Origin: Dryas octopetala
Taxonomy: Eukaryota; Streptophyta; Magnoliopsida; Rosales; Rosaceae
DNA: 64,000 nucleotides
Assembly: GCA_963921425.1 (NCBI GenBank)
Contig: OY992834.1
Span: 20,225,923 to 20,289,922, forward strand
Direction of reading: 5' to 3'
Below are positions 35,235 through 46,618 of this stretch, in pieces. The position numbers were made by a program, and so were the translations under genes. Under the pieces are notes generated by a model that searched no databases, was not told the DNA's origin, and worked only from the letters and a program-made list of their open reading frames with translations. Within the stretch, counting starts at the first letter, position 1, and each line of letters opens with the position of its first letter.

Positions 35235-38096
35235 GTAACTGTGTTATCAAATTTTGTCAACTAATAAGTAAAAGTAAAAGGGGTTTGTTACACACTCATT
35301 CATAGAGGGATCCTCCTCTTCACTAGTATCTACTGATGTTGGGGGTGTTGGGATGTCAATGTTTGGTGTCCTATTCCACCAGCTATCTTTCCCCTCAGAA
35401 TTCGAAAACTCCACCATGCTAACCATTTGTCCTAAGGGTTTCATGCACTACCAAACTGTGTAGGGGTGAGCATGAGCAAAACAGCTAATCCTATGCTCAA
35501 CCAGTCCACAACAATTGCATGCATTTCAAACTAATTTTTGAATAGAAAAATAGATTTCAACAAAACATATATTTTTGCTAAAGTGGCTCAATCACAATCA
35601 ATCATTAACAACTAGCTAGGCAGTTCCACCATGTATCAGTTAAAGCCACATGACTAGAAACTAAGTATGTTCATAATCTAGTTTTAAAGAAGTCATAAAT
35701 ATAAACGCATGCGTGCCATTTATAGATAACAACTCAATAGTCTCGGATCAATATAACAATTTCTTCCACAGATTATTAGTTTTCACAATTAGTCTTGAAT
35801 AAAATTATGAAATGCAGATGCATGTTAAAAATAAATAACCATGCAGTGCGTACCTTTTTTCCATGATAAAGAATAACATGTATGCATACTTTTAGGGAAT
35901 TGAATCCAAGAATAAAGAAATATTTATCCTACCATTTCTAATTAGGAAGTCCAAATACTTAAAACACATTAGAGTATACATTCTTGATTCAATCACTATG
36001 AATGTCAATGTAATGCATAGGAAGACCCTACGAAAGGGAAACCTACCATTAATGAACCAATTATATAATATGCTTATGAAATTATGTCATGACATAAATT
36101 CCTTATATGCATGTTCAATTCATAGTACAAGTCATAAAGAAAAACATGTTTCATAATTCAACTAGTGCAAGCAGGAGAATCACATTATGAGCAATAAATT
36201 AAACTAGCAGACTTACATCAATCCTGCAAACTCAAATTGAGACAAAAAGGGATAACTGATAATTTCCTTATTAGTGCAGTTCTTAGTTTTTAATCAACTC
36301 AGTTTATACCCCTAAAATCATGCAAGCTTATAACAAAGTAAAGAAACCAGTTCACATTATTCTTAGAGTAGTTACAATTATGCAAGTCCTATTAGTTTAT
36401 TCTAGGTGTACTTTTATTCCAAATTGTGACCAAACCAGTGTATAGTCCATTTGTCTTTAGAGCAAGTTGAGATTATCAATATGCTTTCACATGTTGATTT
36501 ATTTTATGAAGTATGCATACTGTCAAAGAAAGCAGTTTTGCAAGCATTATTCAATAAGCCTTTAATCTCATTTTATCTAATAAGTTATTTTCCCAACCTT
36601 GTGAAGCAAGTTGAAATCATCAACATGCTATACCATGTTGAATTTCTTAAACACAACGAGTAGCCAATTCATTTTAACCTATAACTAGCAGACATTCAAG
36701 TAACAAAGCAAATCTTTAATCTCAAGCTCAACTACTTGGGTTATTTACACATTGCAGATAAGAAGAATAATCAAAGCAGTTGATCACACTTCGATTCTCA
36801 GTCTTGACACAAGAAATCACACACAAGCACATATAGCTATAGATATAGGTATAATCGAAACATAAGGTTTAAGTGGACTATCTCTCTCTACCTGATATGT
36901 AGTCCTTGTCCTTACTGCACTTACAAGCAAGTTGATGTCCTAGTTTAGGGTATAATTAAATCAAAACTAGCCTTTACAAAATGGTTATAGGGTTTCCTAT
37001 AGTTAAGTGGCTTATGGGCTAAGTTAAGTAGCATCCAAGTTCCTAAATCCATTAATGACTATCAGTTGACTTCACACAAGTTTTAAATCATGTAACAAAA
37101 ACTTTTCAAGTTTAAAACTCAAAACAAATGTCAAAAGAACAAAAGAGGTGTTCTGTAGAAATTGTTTTTAAGCTTTTAGTTTAAAAACAAGAGGTTTGAT
37201 GATCCGAATTTTAATTTCCCTGCAAATAGGCTCCCCTTTGTTTCCAGAACATCCTTGAGGATCAAAAATATGACTTGCTCAGCCTAAGAGTATAGGTCAA
37301 AAAACTTTAAAACAAAATATTGCAGTTTTATGCTAAATTAATGTTTCAAAATGGCCAAAAGAGCAGTGTTTGTTCTACTATTTTTATAAAATTGTACAAA
37401 ACTCATTTGAACAATATTTTCACAGAAAGATAGTTGACATGTTAACATACATGTATGAAAATCTTCAAAGCAATTGGAGTTGTGCAAGTAGGGTTTTTGA
37501 AGAGTTGAAACTCACACCAGAAAACTGAATTTGACAGAACACTGTTAATATGGTAAAAAATGCTATTTTTTTGTATACAGTTCCAAATTGAGTGAAACCA
37601 ATTGGAAAAGTTTTGAAATCATGCATATAAACTACTGTAACAATTTCAGATCTAAATTTCGAGCATAGAGAAATTCGTACACAAAACCTTAATACTTTTT
37701 CAATGAAAAATATGCAGAAACTGGCAGCATTTAAGTGTAACTTGCAAAATCCATTATAAATTCATAACAGGTTGGATTTAAATGTTTCTTGACTCAAAAT
37801 AAAGATTAAGATGTCTAGTTTCAAATCCTAAAAAATCAAAATCAAAGCTTTTCTAAATCAATACAGAATTTGAAAACAAGCAGTCAAGGTCAAAAGAAAT
37901 AAAATTGCCAAACAAGGATTAAAACATGTAAACCTTTGGATTTTCTAGGAGGCACTATCGCTAGCCACTTAACAAATACCTAAATCCCAGAAACTCAACC
38001 TTTCAAGAATTTAAGGAACAAAATTGAAGTTCTTACCAAAGTTTCCTTCGAAAGGTAGTGCAGGCTGCACTTTTCATCTTTCCTTTAGCAAGTTAG

Positions 38097-38155
<59 letters not shown>

Positions 38156-38804
38156 GTTTCTGAATGAATGTGAGAAAAGTTTATTTGAAAGGGTTTGATT
38201 TATAACGAGAAGGTTATACCCGTTTGGAGGGAAAACGAAGAGTTACCTCTTTAGTTTTTTGTTTTGGCGTGGGGAGGGGTTTATGAGGTGGCTATCAAGC
38301 TTTGAGTCTTCCAAGAGGGCTTCTTATTGGCACCAATCCCCTAAGGCCTATTTAAATGGATAATTACCCTATTGGACTAGGCTTAACATCCCATTATTCA
38401 ATCCAAGGCTTTTTCCTTACTTAATCCTTTTAATTAAAACCCATCACTTCATTTTCTTTTCCTTCAAAACCTGAAACCACACTCAATCATGATCATCATC
38501 CTATGCTAAAGTCACTTTTCTTATCTCTTCTCCAAGTAATCCTAGGGTTCTAGTCCTAGTCAACTTAGCCAAGTATCTCTAGGGTTCATAGGATCAAACA
38601 TTTAGTCATTTGGTGTTCCTTTTCATGCATAAGTAACAAGCACATAGGCATACAAGTATAAGCATGCATGTGATTCGAGAACATGAAGTGTACAAACAAA
38701 ATGTGTAACTAAATAAATTAAAATAGGTGCATAATCATAAGGTGAGAATATCATTCTATAGATTGGAACGTGTGGATTAAATCAACACTTTGAGTTTCAA
38801 GATA
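35235..38804 (-). mobile_element. Repeat segment B, minus copy, main part
   Basis: Inverse of 18879-23915 without the Mutator-like insert. Blocks match in order throughout: GAAGAGGAGGAT (35310), GGAAGTCCAAATA (35945), CACACCAGAAAACTG (37513), CTACTGTAACAATTTCAG (37632) and the CT run (38102-38152). It continues at 44366 past the Helitron. No coding frame shared with the plus copy. Confidence 0.65.
38102..38152. repeat. CT microsatellite
   Basis: About 50 bp of pure CT, positional counterpart of the GA run at 19848-19920 in the plus copy of segment B. Confidence 0.9.
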
Positions 38805-41800
38805 TCAAAAATTTAATATATACTAAAGCTGAATCCAAAACTTACTGTTCCTAAGCATGTTCATGACTCTTGTGCCCCTGCTTTTTGTGGTTTCAGTCTT
38901 CTTTGCCCTTATGATTTCTATTTCTTTTCTTGGGATTTCTTATGTTTTTTGGCCCATTGTTTTGTGGGATGTAAACAGCCCAGGCAGGTGTTCTTCCCTC
39001 TTCGATAAAACATACAATTACTGACTAGATTGGTTTGAGGTTTTTGCTGCGGGTGATTTGGTTTACTAAGGATCGCTTTAGTCTGGTGAAGATCTAACTA
39101 AACTTGCCAAGGATTTTCACCTACTCCTCATTAGTGGGTTGTGTGTCAAAATGAAGTCTACGCACTTTGGAGATATTTCATCTCATGTCTAAGTTTTTTT
39201 TTTAAATTGATTGATTGATTTTTTCGTATCAGGCTCCTTTCACCATGGAGAGTTTACTGTTCGGTGTTGATCTGTCCTCTTCTACACCGTCGATTTGTTT
39301 TGCTGATTCAAAGATCACCTTTTTTTGTTTAGATAAGTCTCCCTCTCTCATTTCTGGTTTTTCTTTGGTTTTTTTTCTACTGGGTTGGTGCGATTTTAGC
39401 TTATCTTTCTTCTAGGTAACTGTCAGCTTCTCATTTCTTATGCTTTCTTATGTTTTCATCTTTTCCGTTTTAGGTTTTTGCTGGATGATTGGTTGTTTTT
39501 TATCTTTGTTGTGTTTGTCCTGCTTTTAGTTGAAGCCTGTTGCTTGTTTCTGGGTTTTTTATGGTTTTTCAGAGAGGCCAATTAAACTGTGCATGTTCAT
39601 CGGTTTCATTTGTTTGTGTTTGTTAAGTTTGTCTTTTTTTTTTTTCATAATTTTTTGCTTAATGTGTCATAATTTCTTTATTATATGTGTTCATTTAATG
39701 TTTTTCCTTGGTCTGTTTTGCATTTTATAGAGCTTTATAAGATGAGATTGAATTTTGGTGGTTGTTCTGTGTTTTTTTTTTTTGGTCCCCAAATGGGTTG
39801 TTGGTGGCTGTCTTAAGCATGTGTTCAATCAGTTAAGCATGGTTTAACATGTGCATGATTTTGGGTTACTGTGGGTTAGAGTTTGTGGAAATGATCTGGG
39901 TTCAAGGTAGTTTGGTTTCCTTTGGAGAGTGTGTTCAGGTGCATGGGGTTCATTTTTTTTTTTTCTGCTGCTGGTTTTACTTGATTTTTGGTGAGGTCTT
40001 TTGTTTGTATTGTGTAATTTTATTGGTCTTTTTAGTTTTTTGTTAGGCTATGTTTTCCCTTTGGATTTTCTTTTGGTTATGCCATTGGAATAGACACATT
40101 TGTCATTTTTAATTAAAACACTATTGTGGTTTGTAGGTGATGCTATTTTTCTTTTGAAACAATTGTGCATGAATTGTATTAAGAGGTAAATTTTTTTCCA
40201 ATCTTTTTCAGTATCTTATATTTTGTTCTTTTAAATTTGTAATATAATTTCAATATGCATTTACTCTTTTTCACAAATAATGTATACAATTTTATTGTAT
40301 AACTGACTACAATTTTATTGTCAGACCATCATTAGGTATCAGTTTATTAGTTGGTTGAGGTATTTTTCTATAAATTTTATCAGTTTATTCTGCTTAAAGA
40401 ACTTTGGTAAATCCCTTGCTTAAGGATATTTTGTAAATTTCTTGCTTAAACAAGTTTTGTAAATTAGGTATTAGTTTATTATTTGGTTGGGGTACCTATC
40501 AGTTTTCATTTGTATTGTCTAACCACCCAAATAAACAGTTTTCCCTCTTTTAATGACAAAAAAATTTGTTTGGGTCATTTTTAAGTTATAATTGGCTTTT
40601 TATTTTTGTGTTCATGGGTCACTAATGATTCTAAGATTTCATGCAATTCTATAAGTTGTATGTGTTGCCTCTTTCTTTTCTGAATCTGTGCATGATGTCT
40701 TCATGCCTGTAAAGTTTTTCTATGATGTAAGCAATCATACTTTAATCCATTTTAACCTTTCTAAATAAAAAAAATTATGCTTTGAATGTGGTGTGAAATT
40801 CATGCAGCTATGAAAGGTCTAGGTGGGAATCAAACTTTCGATTAAACAAGTTTTTAATAAATTAATTACAAATAGAGAAAGGTTGAGAGTGAATGGATCA
40901 AATTTCCAATTGTCTTATGTCTATTTTCATCAAAAACTGGTTGTGTTAAATCAAAAGGCATTTAGTTAAAGAGCTAAACAAATGTTTCAAATCATCACAA
41001 TTTCAAATATGTAACTACCTTACCTTTGTGTATGAATGTGAAAACATTTTATAATTTGACTATCAACTTTCTGCACAAATTATGTGCATTAAACATTTTA
41101 ATTTTATGAAGAAAAAAAAAAAAGGCAAATGACATGCGCTTTTCATAACCTCATACACTTTTTTACAATTGATGATTTAGTGGACAACTTTAAATGTGCA
41201 ATACTTATTTAGTAGGGTAGCAAGCCTATATCCAAGGGTACATTGACCCTGGCCAGTATTTTTAATTTTCAACTTTGAAGCCTTATCTTTTAATTAAGAT
41301 ACATACATGGCTTGGTCAGTTGGAACTGTTGACTGTGTAATCACTGAAGGGAATTGAAAAAATCATGGAGCTCATGATTGCAAAAATGATGTGAAGTTAA
41401 ATTTTATCTTTTCGTGAGAAGTTGTTACGGTGCCCAGCTTTCCTTGATCATCCAAATATTTTTGTTTGTTCATATGTTTTTAATTAAATCAAGTCAATCA
41501 TCTCATCTCCCTTTTAGTTTTAATAATCTTTATTTTTGCCTTTTGGTTAGTGTTGGGCCATTTACTGGTTGTTCATTGTTGAGATCTACCCTTTTTTCAG
41601 TATAATTTGTTGTGTTCCAGCATGAGTGCACACATGTCTGTTTTACTTTCTCAATTTTAGTTGGTCTTTCTTTGTTTTTTTGAAATTCAAAAGCAGAGTT
41701 GGACTTTATGTGCCAACAATTGTAGTTCGGTTTGGTCATGGATGATCAATATGCTTGATTAAATACTGCAGAGTTTTGGCTCAATGACGTCTGAGGCACT

Positions 41801-44365
41801 TTCCTGCCCATTATTGATGCATGTAGAAAATATTATGTTGAAAAGACCTATTAACATCTTCAATGATATTTTGCACAATTGATATATATATATATAATTT
41901 TTTTGTTTAATGACTGTTAAATTTTTAAGTCGGATATGGTTGAGATATGTTGTCTGATTGTCTATGATTGATTGTTTATCAAAATAAATCCGGTTGGTTG
42001 TCATCCATTTATTGTTGAAGCACAGAGATTATAGTTGCTTAGAATTTTTCAAGAATTGCTGGCAAAGATTGGACAACTTTAGACGAAAAGAGATCTCCAA
42101 GGACAACCGAAAAAGGTTTACCCTCTATTCCTTATGTCACTCTTATACTTTAGGAGATCATAGTCATTTACAATACTGTTTAATTGCTTTGTGATCATTA
42201 TTTTCTTAAAAATTGAATATCTGATTTTTTAATTTGATTAAGGTTGAAATCTTTGCCTTAGTTTGTGATGGTTATTTTCTTAAATGTTTATGCAATTGAA
42301 TATTTGATCACAATATTGTATTGGTTTGTGTTAATGCTATAATGCTTTCAGTGAAATAACTAGCTGTTGTAGTTCGAACAAAAAAATGCATGTTTTGCAA
42401 GTACTGTTTTCCTCATTTTGGATCTGTTAGCTTCAAACGGGTGCAAAATGGTCTGCGTTCGACTATGAGAAATCTCTATTTACATGTTTAGGTGAGGTAG
42501 GAAAAGATTATAATTATCTAAAAATAAGCACCGCAACACACTACTTGATGAGCAATGCGTTGTTTTATATTAATTGTAAATTCTAGAGAATGTATCAAAC
42601 AACTAAGTGAGCACGTCTAATTAAAGAACTCTTTTGCACAAATATATCATAAGTTATGAACAAGGTTTGGTCATTCATTTTTTCTTTGGTTTTTGCTATT
42701 TGGGGCTAGCTCATAGAAATGGTTGGTGTATTTAGATCTATTTTTTATATTCTGCTTTTGAGAATTCACCTTATCGTGTAAGCATTGCTCATAGTCACAT
42801 GTCCCAATTTATTTTGATGCTTTAATAAATACTGCAGAGTTTTAACTTTACGATAGTTAGGGAATTTTCCTATCCATTGCTGATACATACATAAAATATT
42901 TTGTTAAAAACACCTAAATAATATATGAATTTATTTTTGTTTGATGAATGTTAAATTCTTACGTTGGATATTTTTCAGAAATTGGTGGTGGAGTTTGGAC
43001 AAGTTGAGAGGAAAAGAGAGAATCTCCAAGAACAACTGAAAAAGGTTCACCCTATATTCCTTATGTCATTTTTACACTTGAGGAGATTATAGTCGTATAG
43101 ATTTGATTTCAAAATTTCCAATACAACTCGATCTTTATTCTTTTCAGTGCCTTTTATCTTTTGTGCTAAAGCAGCTCCCTAAATTTATTAGACTTTAGAA
43201 TTCCCCAAGTAAATGCTAATGAATCTGCACCATCTTTTTTTTTCCCTTTTATATAATTTCAATTTTGTGTCAGCGTTAACTCAAAGGGATTATTGATTGA
43301 CATCATTAACATATAAGTTCAGTTCATGAGTCACAGTAAGATACCTCTCCAAATATTTTGTTTAAACCACTTATTAGCATCTATAATAACATTTTAGAAA
43401 ATTTATATATAATTATTTTTTTTGTTTAATGGCTGTTAATATATATATAGTGGATGGTTTATCAAAATAAATTTGTTTAGTTGTGATCCATTTATTGTTG
43501 AGGTTCACAAATTATAGTTACTTAGATTTTTTCAGGAATTGGCGACAGAGATTAGACAACTTGAGAGGAAAAAAGGAGATGTTTAAGAAGAACTAAAAAA
43601 GGTTCATCTTCCATTTCTTATGTCGCTCTTACACGTTAGGAGATTATAGTTAACGTACTAAGTAATTAATTCAAAATTTTTAATACAACTCGATCTTTAT
43701 TCTTTTCGGCACCTTTTAATCTTTCATGCTAAAGCAGCCACATAGCTTTATTAAACTTTAGACCTACCTAAGAAGATATTAGCATGGCCTACAACTCTAC
43801 AGGATGATCCAACTGGTGCACAAAGTGAGGAAGGCAAGAATACCACTCCATCTGCTGCAAAACTAGTTGAAGACCCCATTGACAGTCTGGACGACGGCGT
43901 TTACTGACCTCCATGTAACACCTGTCCCAAAATGTTTTGAACAATTAGCAACCAGGTTCTACAAGTCTTTTCGTTATGAACACAAACAAATCTATTACTA
44001 AGTCGTTTAATCCTTTTTATTGTTTAACCCTCTTTTGAATGCTGCTTGGTATATTAAAATATCAACAATATCTTAACATTCCAATCAACATAAAAATTGC
44101 CTCATCAGTTTGGCTTTTAGAACTAAACCATGGCTAGAAATGTTCATGCATCTAAGATATGTACAAAAAACTACTATGTCAGTGGGTAAGTTATGTATGA
44201 ACATATTGACAATGGGTAAGTCATGTATATGTACAAAAAACTATTATGTCTAAAATTTTTGCTTTTGTCTTCAAGTTCTGCTAACACTTGCACTTACATA
44301 TCTTAATTGTTCACTCAATTTCAATAATTATTTATGCCTGCGGCATCGTGTGGGCAATTTACTAG
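38805..44365 (+). mobile_element. Non-autonomous Helitron, 5.6 kb
   Basis: The 5' end is TC (38805) within ATA|TCAAAAATTTAATATA; the 3' end is CTAG (44362-44365) before T, so insertion is between A and T as expected. Upstream of the 3' end is a short GC-rich imperfect hairpin (CCTGCGGCATCGTGTGGGC) about 10 bases before the end, the usual Helitron terminator. No target duplication. Joining 38804 to 44366 restores segment B: the minus strand then reads TTTAGTTCTAATATCTTG, matching TTTAGAACTAATTGGTATCTT at about 18930-18955. No Rep/helicase gene. It contains fragments of a coiled-coil protein gene near its 3' end; 39-42 kb is T-rich and unassigned. Confidence 0.8.
42054..43907 (+). pseudogene. 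Captured gene fragment: triplicated coiled-coil exon plus terminal exon
   Basis: Three related 62-66-nt exons with flanking introns: about 42054-42115, 42979-43044 and 43536-43601. The second is fully open (KLVVEFGQVERKRENLQEQL, then KK). The third has one TAA. The first has a damaged acceptor and a TAG. A fourth exon at 43803-43907 (35 codons) starts DDPTGAQSEEGK and ends LDDGVY at a stop; it has a proper acceptor and is in phase. The intron after each repeated exon shares CTTATGTC, so whole exon-intron units were duplicated (spacing about 925 and 557 bp). The heptad-like E/L/K composition suggests a coiled coil. I do not recognise the parent gene. Confidence 0.6.
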
Positions 44366-44435
44366 TTAGAACTAAACTAGCTAGTTAATCAATTTAGTAG
44401 CCCCCTTAACCTAAAACCAATAAAATCTGGGGTGC
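44366..44435 (-). repeat. Repeat segment B, minus copy, first 70 bp
   Basis: On the minus strand it reads ATAGCACCCCAGATTTTATT and continues to TTTAGTTCTAA, the counterpart of the B start at 18879. It is separated from the rest of B by the Helitron. Confidence 0.7.
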
Positions 44436-45360
44436 TATAGTCAGAGTCCTTAATTTTCCAAATTAGAAGTCTTTGGAGCAAACTGATATAAGTATGCAAT
44501 AGTCTGGGAAGCAAAATGACATTAATCTTTATACATATATAAATTAAGTCTAGCCATTTATTTTAAGTGGGCAGGCAAAAGCAATTGTAGGTAGGGCGAT
44601 TTCTACACATGATGTCGGCCTAAATTGAGGTTTTCTCATCAATGGGTCCTGCCAGGACTTGGTTTTTAGACAAGAAAAGTGGGTTGAAGTCCGATCGAAA
44701 TATGAAGCTTAAGAGAAGGCCAAGTAAAATAAAATTGTCGGCCGAGTACATAGAGTGAACGGCCCAATAAAAGCATTTTGATCGACTTCACCAATTTTAG
44801 TTCGATAGAATAAATTCCGATCAACTTGGTAAAATTTTCTTCCACTCAAATTTATTTCAATCAATGTCCTGGGTATCAAATAAATTATGATCGACAATTA
44901 AAAGAGACAAGCGGCCCAATAAAAATAAATTTCGATCAATTTTAAGTTGATCGACTTTGTCTTAGTCCGATCAATTTTTAGAAAAGTTGGCCGACATCAC
45001 GGCCATGTTCCAATTGACTTTTTGTAATTTCGATTGGATTGGTTAAAATCTCTTCCAATCAACTTTAGATCAAATAAATTTCGATCGACTTTTGAGATAG
45101 GGATGGAAAATTTCTTCCAAGAAATGGCTCATCGCCTAGGATTTTATCCTAACCCCAATAAATAGATGCATTCGAATTTCGAGAGAGAAGAAACACACAT
45201 TCAGCATTAAACACACAAGCTCCCAAGTCTCAAGAATATATTACTCAAAGTTCTTTTGCTTTCATATTTTCTTTGGTGCTTCCGTTCGAAGTACTTTTAG
45301 GTTTTCAATAGTTCTTAGTTTTAAGTTTCATTAGGTTTGTAGCTTTGTCATCATCCTTTC
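44436..45360. other. LTR-like remnant
   Basis: Non-coding. 44690-45110 has internally repeated pieces (CGGCCCAATAAAA twice; many GATCGAC/CGATCAA motifs). At about 45160 a TATA-like CCAATAAATAGATGC is followed by GAGAGAGAAGAAACACACATT and a T-rich stretch, which resembles the promoter and R region of a plant LTR. I could not find both ends or a target duplication, nor any gag-pol frame. Confidence 0.4.
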
Positions 45361-45363
45361 AAA

Positions 45364-46380
45364 TAGACCTGACAAACGAGTTGTGTTTTACGGTTCGGGT
45401 CAAAATCGATATGGCTCATTAGTGCTAACAGGTTCACCTGACACAACCCGACAACGTTTGGGTGGTAAAAACCCCAACTTTATATGAACGAAAATTATAG
45501 GGTATAACGTACTGACTCGACCCGTTTCACCCGAAAAAAACCTAATATATTTTTTAAGCAAAACTATAATTATTTTAATAAGATTTCATTAAACAAAAGA
45601 AGAACAGAAAGACGATTGATGGAGAGGAGAGACCGAGAGACACGATGAAGAGGAGAGACCGAGAGTGGTGCTGTAGAGGAGAGACATGATGGAGTAGAGA
45701 GAGACAATCGATGGAGAGGAGAGACCGAGAGAGACGATTGATGGAGGTGGTAGCCCAAGAGAGAGCCAGAGAGGTGGAGGCGCATTTTTGGTTTTGAGAG
45801 TGAAATGAAGCTCAGTTTTTTATTAGGTTAGGGTGTGGGTGTGTGGAATGTGATTACATTCGGTACCACCTCCCCGTCACCCAGCAGCACCACCTCCCCG
45901 GCACCACTCTCTCTTTTCCCTCAACACAGCACTGGTTCGCCGAAACCGTTAGTTTCGTTCTGCAAACAGTCACTGAACAACCGGAAAATGTTATGCGGAT
46001 TACTGCCGAACAAAATTGACCGTTGCGGAAGACCTATGACGGGGAATGGGGTGTTGCACTGAGAAAAGAGAGAGAGAGAGAGGAGGGTGGTGCTGCATGC
46101 GGGGAGGAGATAGAGAGAGAGAAGGGTGGCGCTGAATACGGGGAGGAGAGAGAGGGAGATGAGGGTGGTGTTGCGGGGAGAAGAGATAAAGAGTGAGGGT
46201 GGTGCTGCGCTGGGAGGAGAGAGAGAAGGAGGGAGGTGGTCGGGTGAAGGGGGATGGTCGGGTGAAGGGGGAGAGGTTGAGTGGGTCGGGTGAAAGGAGG
46301 GGAGGGTGGGAGGTGGTCCGGTGAAGGGGTGTGGGTCATGTGAAGGGGTGTGTTTTTTTTTTTTTTGGTTTGTCAAAGTT
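45364..46380. other. hAT-like remnant and purine-rich minisatellite
   Basis: 45366-45540 has ACCTGACAAACGAG and CCCGACAACG-type motifs, as in decayed hAT ends. 45600-45760 has degenerate repeats of GAGAGGAGAGACCGAGAG. 46065-46250 has about four degenerate units of GGGTGGTGCTGCxxGGGGAGGAGAGAGAG, 35-45 bp each, with GTCGGGTGAAGGGG repeats to 46340. Open frames here are by-products of this composition. Confidence 0.5.
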
Positions 46381-46535
46381 GATGGGGTGTATAAGAATTG
46401 TCCTTTAATATCTTTTCCGTTTGTATCAATTAAGTAAATTCAAAATTTAAATTTTGGAAGTGTGAAAAAAAAAAAGTATGCAAATAAATAGAGCACTCAA
46501 AATCAATCACTCCAAACCTCCAAGCTATAGTGTCG

Positions 46536-46549
46536 TTTTGGCGCCAAGG
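46536..46549. promoter_or_regulatory. Palindromic E2F-type site
   Basis: TTTTGGCGCCAAGG contains the 10-bp palindrome TTGGCGCCAA, which matches the E2F/DP consensus TTTSSCGC read from the left (TTTTGGCGC). It lies about 11 bases upstream of the TATA box and 70 bases upstream of the ATG of the BRCT gene. It would tie that gene to S-phase or DNA-damage expression. Function is inferred from position. Confidence 0.6.
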
Positions 46550-46559
46550 ATCCCCTTTT

Positions 46560-46567
46560 TATATAAA
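46560..46567 (+). promoter_or_regulatory. TATA box of the BRCT gene
   Basis: TATATAAA about 52 bases before the ATG at 46619. Transcription would start near 46590, giving a short leader of roughly 30 bases. Confidence 0.6.
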
Positions 46568-46618
46568 GCTTGGTCAAGGTAGTGGCGCGGGAGCACAGGC
46601 GCAAGCAGAGCAACAATC

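Noticed and set aside
39215..40046. Hydrophobic open frames in T-rich DNA, one starting MESLLFGVDLSSS
   Set aside because: T-rich DNA gives Phe/Leu-rich frames by chance. No splice partner or domain was found. The piece at 39245 might be a captured exon, but I cannot support it.
44600..45370. A complete solo LTR at 44.6-45.4 kb
   Set aside because: TG and CA ends can be chosen in several ways, but none gave a matching 5-bp duplication; reported only as an LTR-like remnant.
45570..46376. Minus-strand open frames rich in Ser, Pro and Leu, and a plus-strand frame at 45835
   Set aside because: They are by-products of the purine-rich repeats; no start context, domain or splice structure supports a gene.
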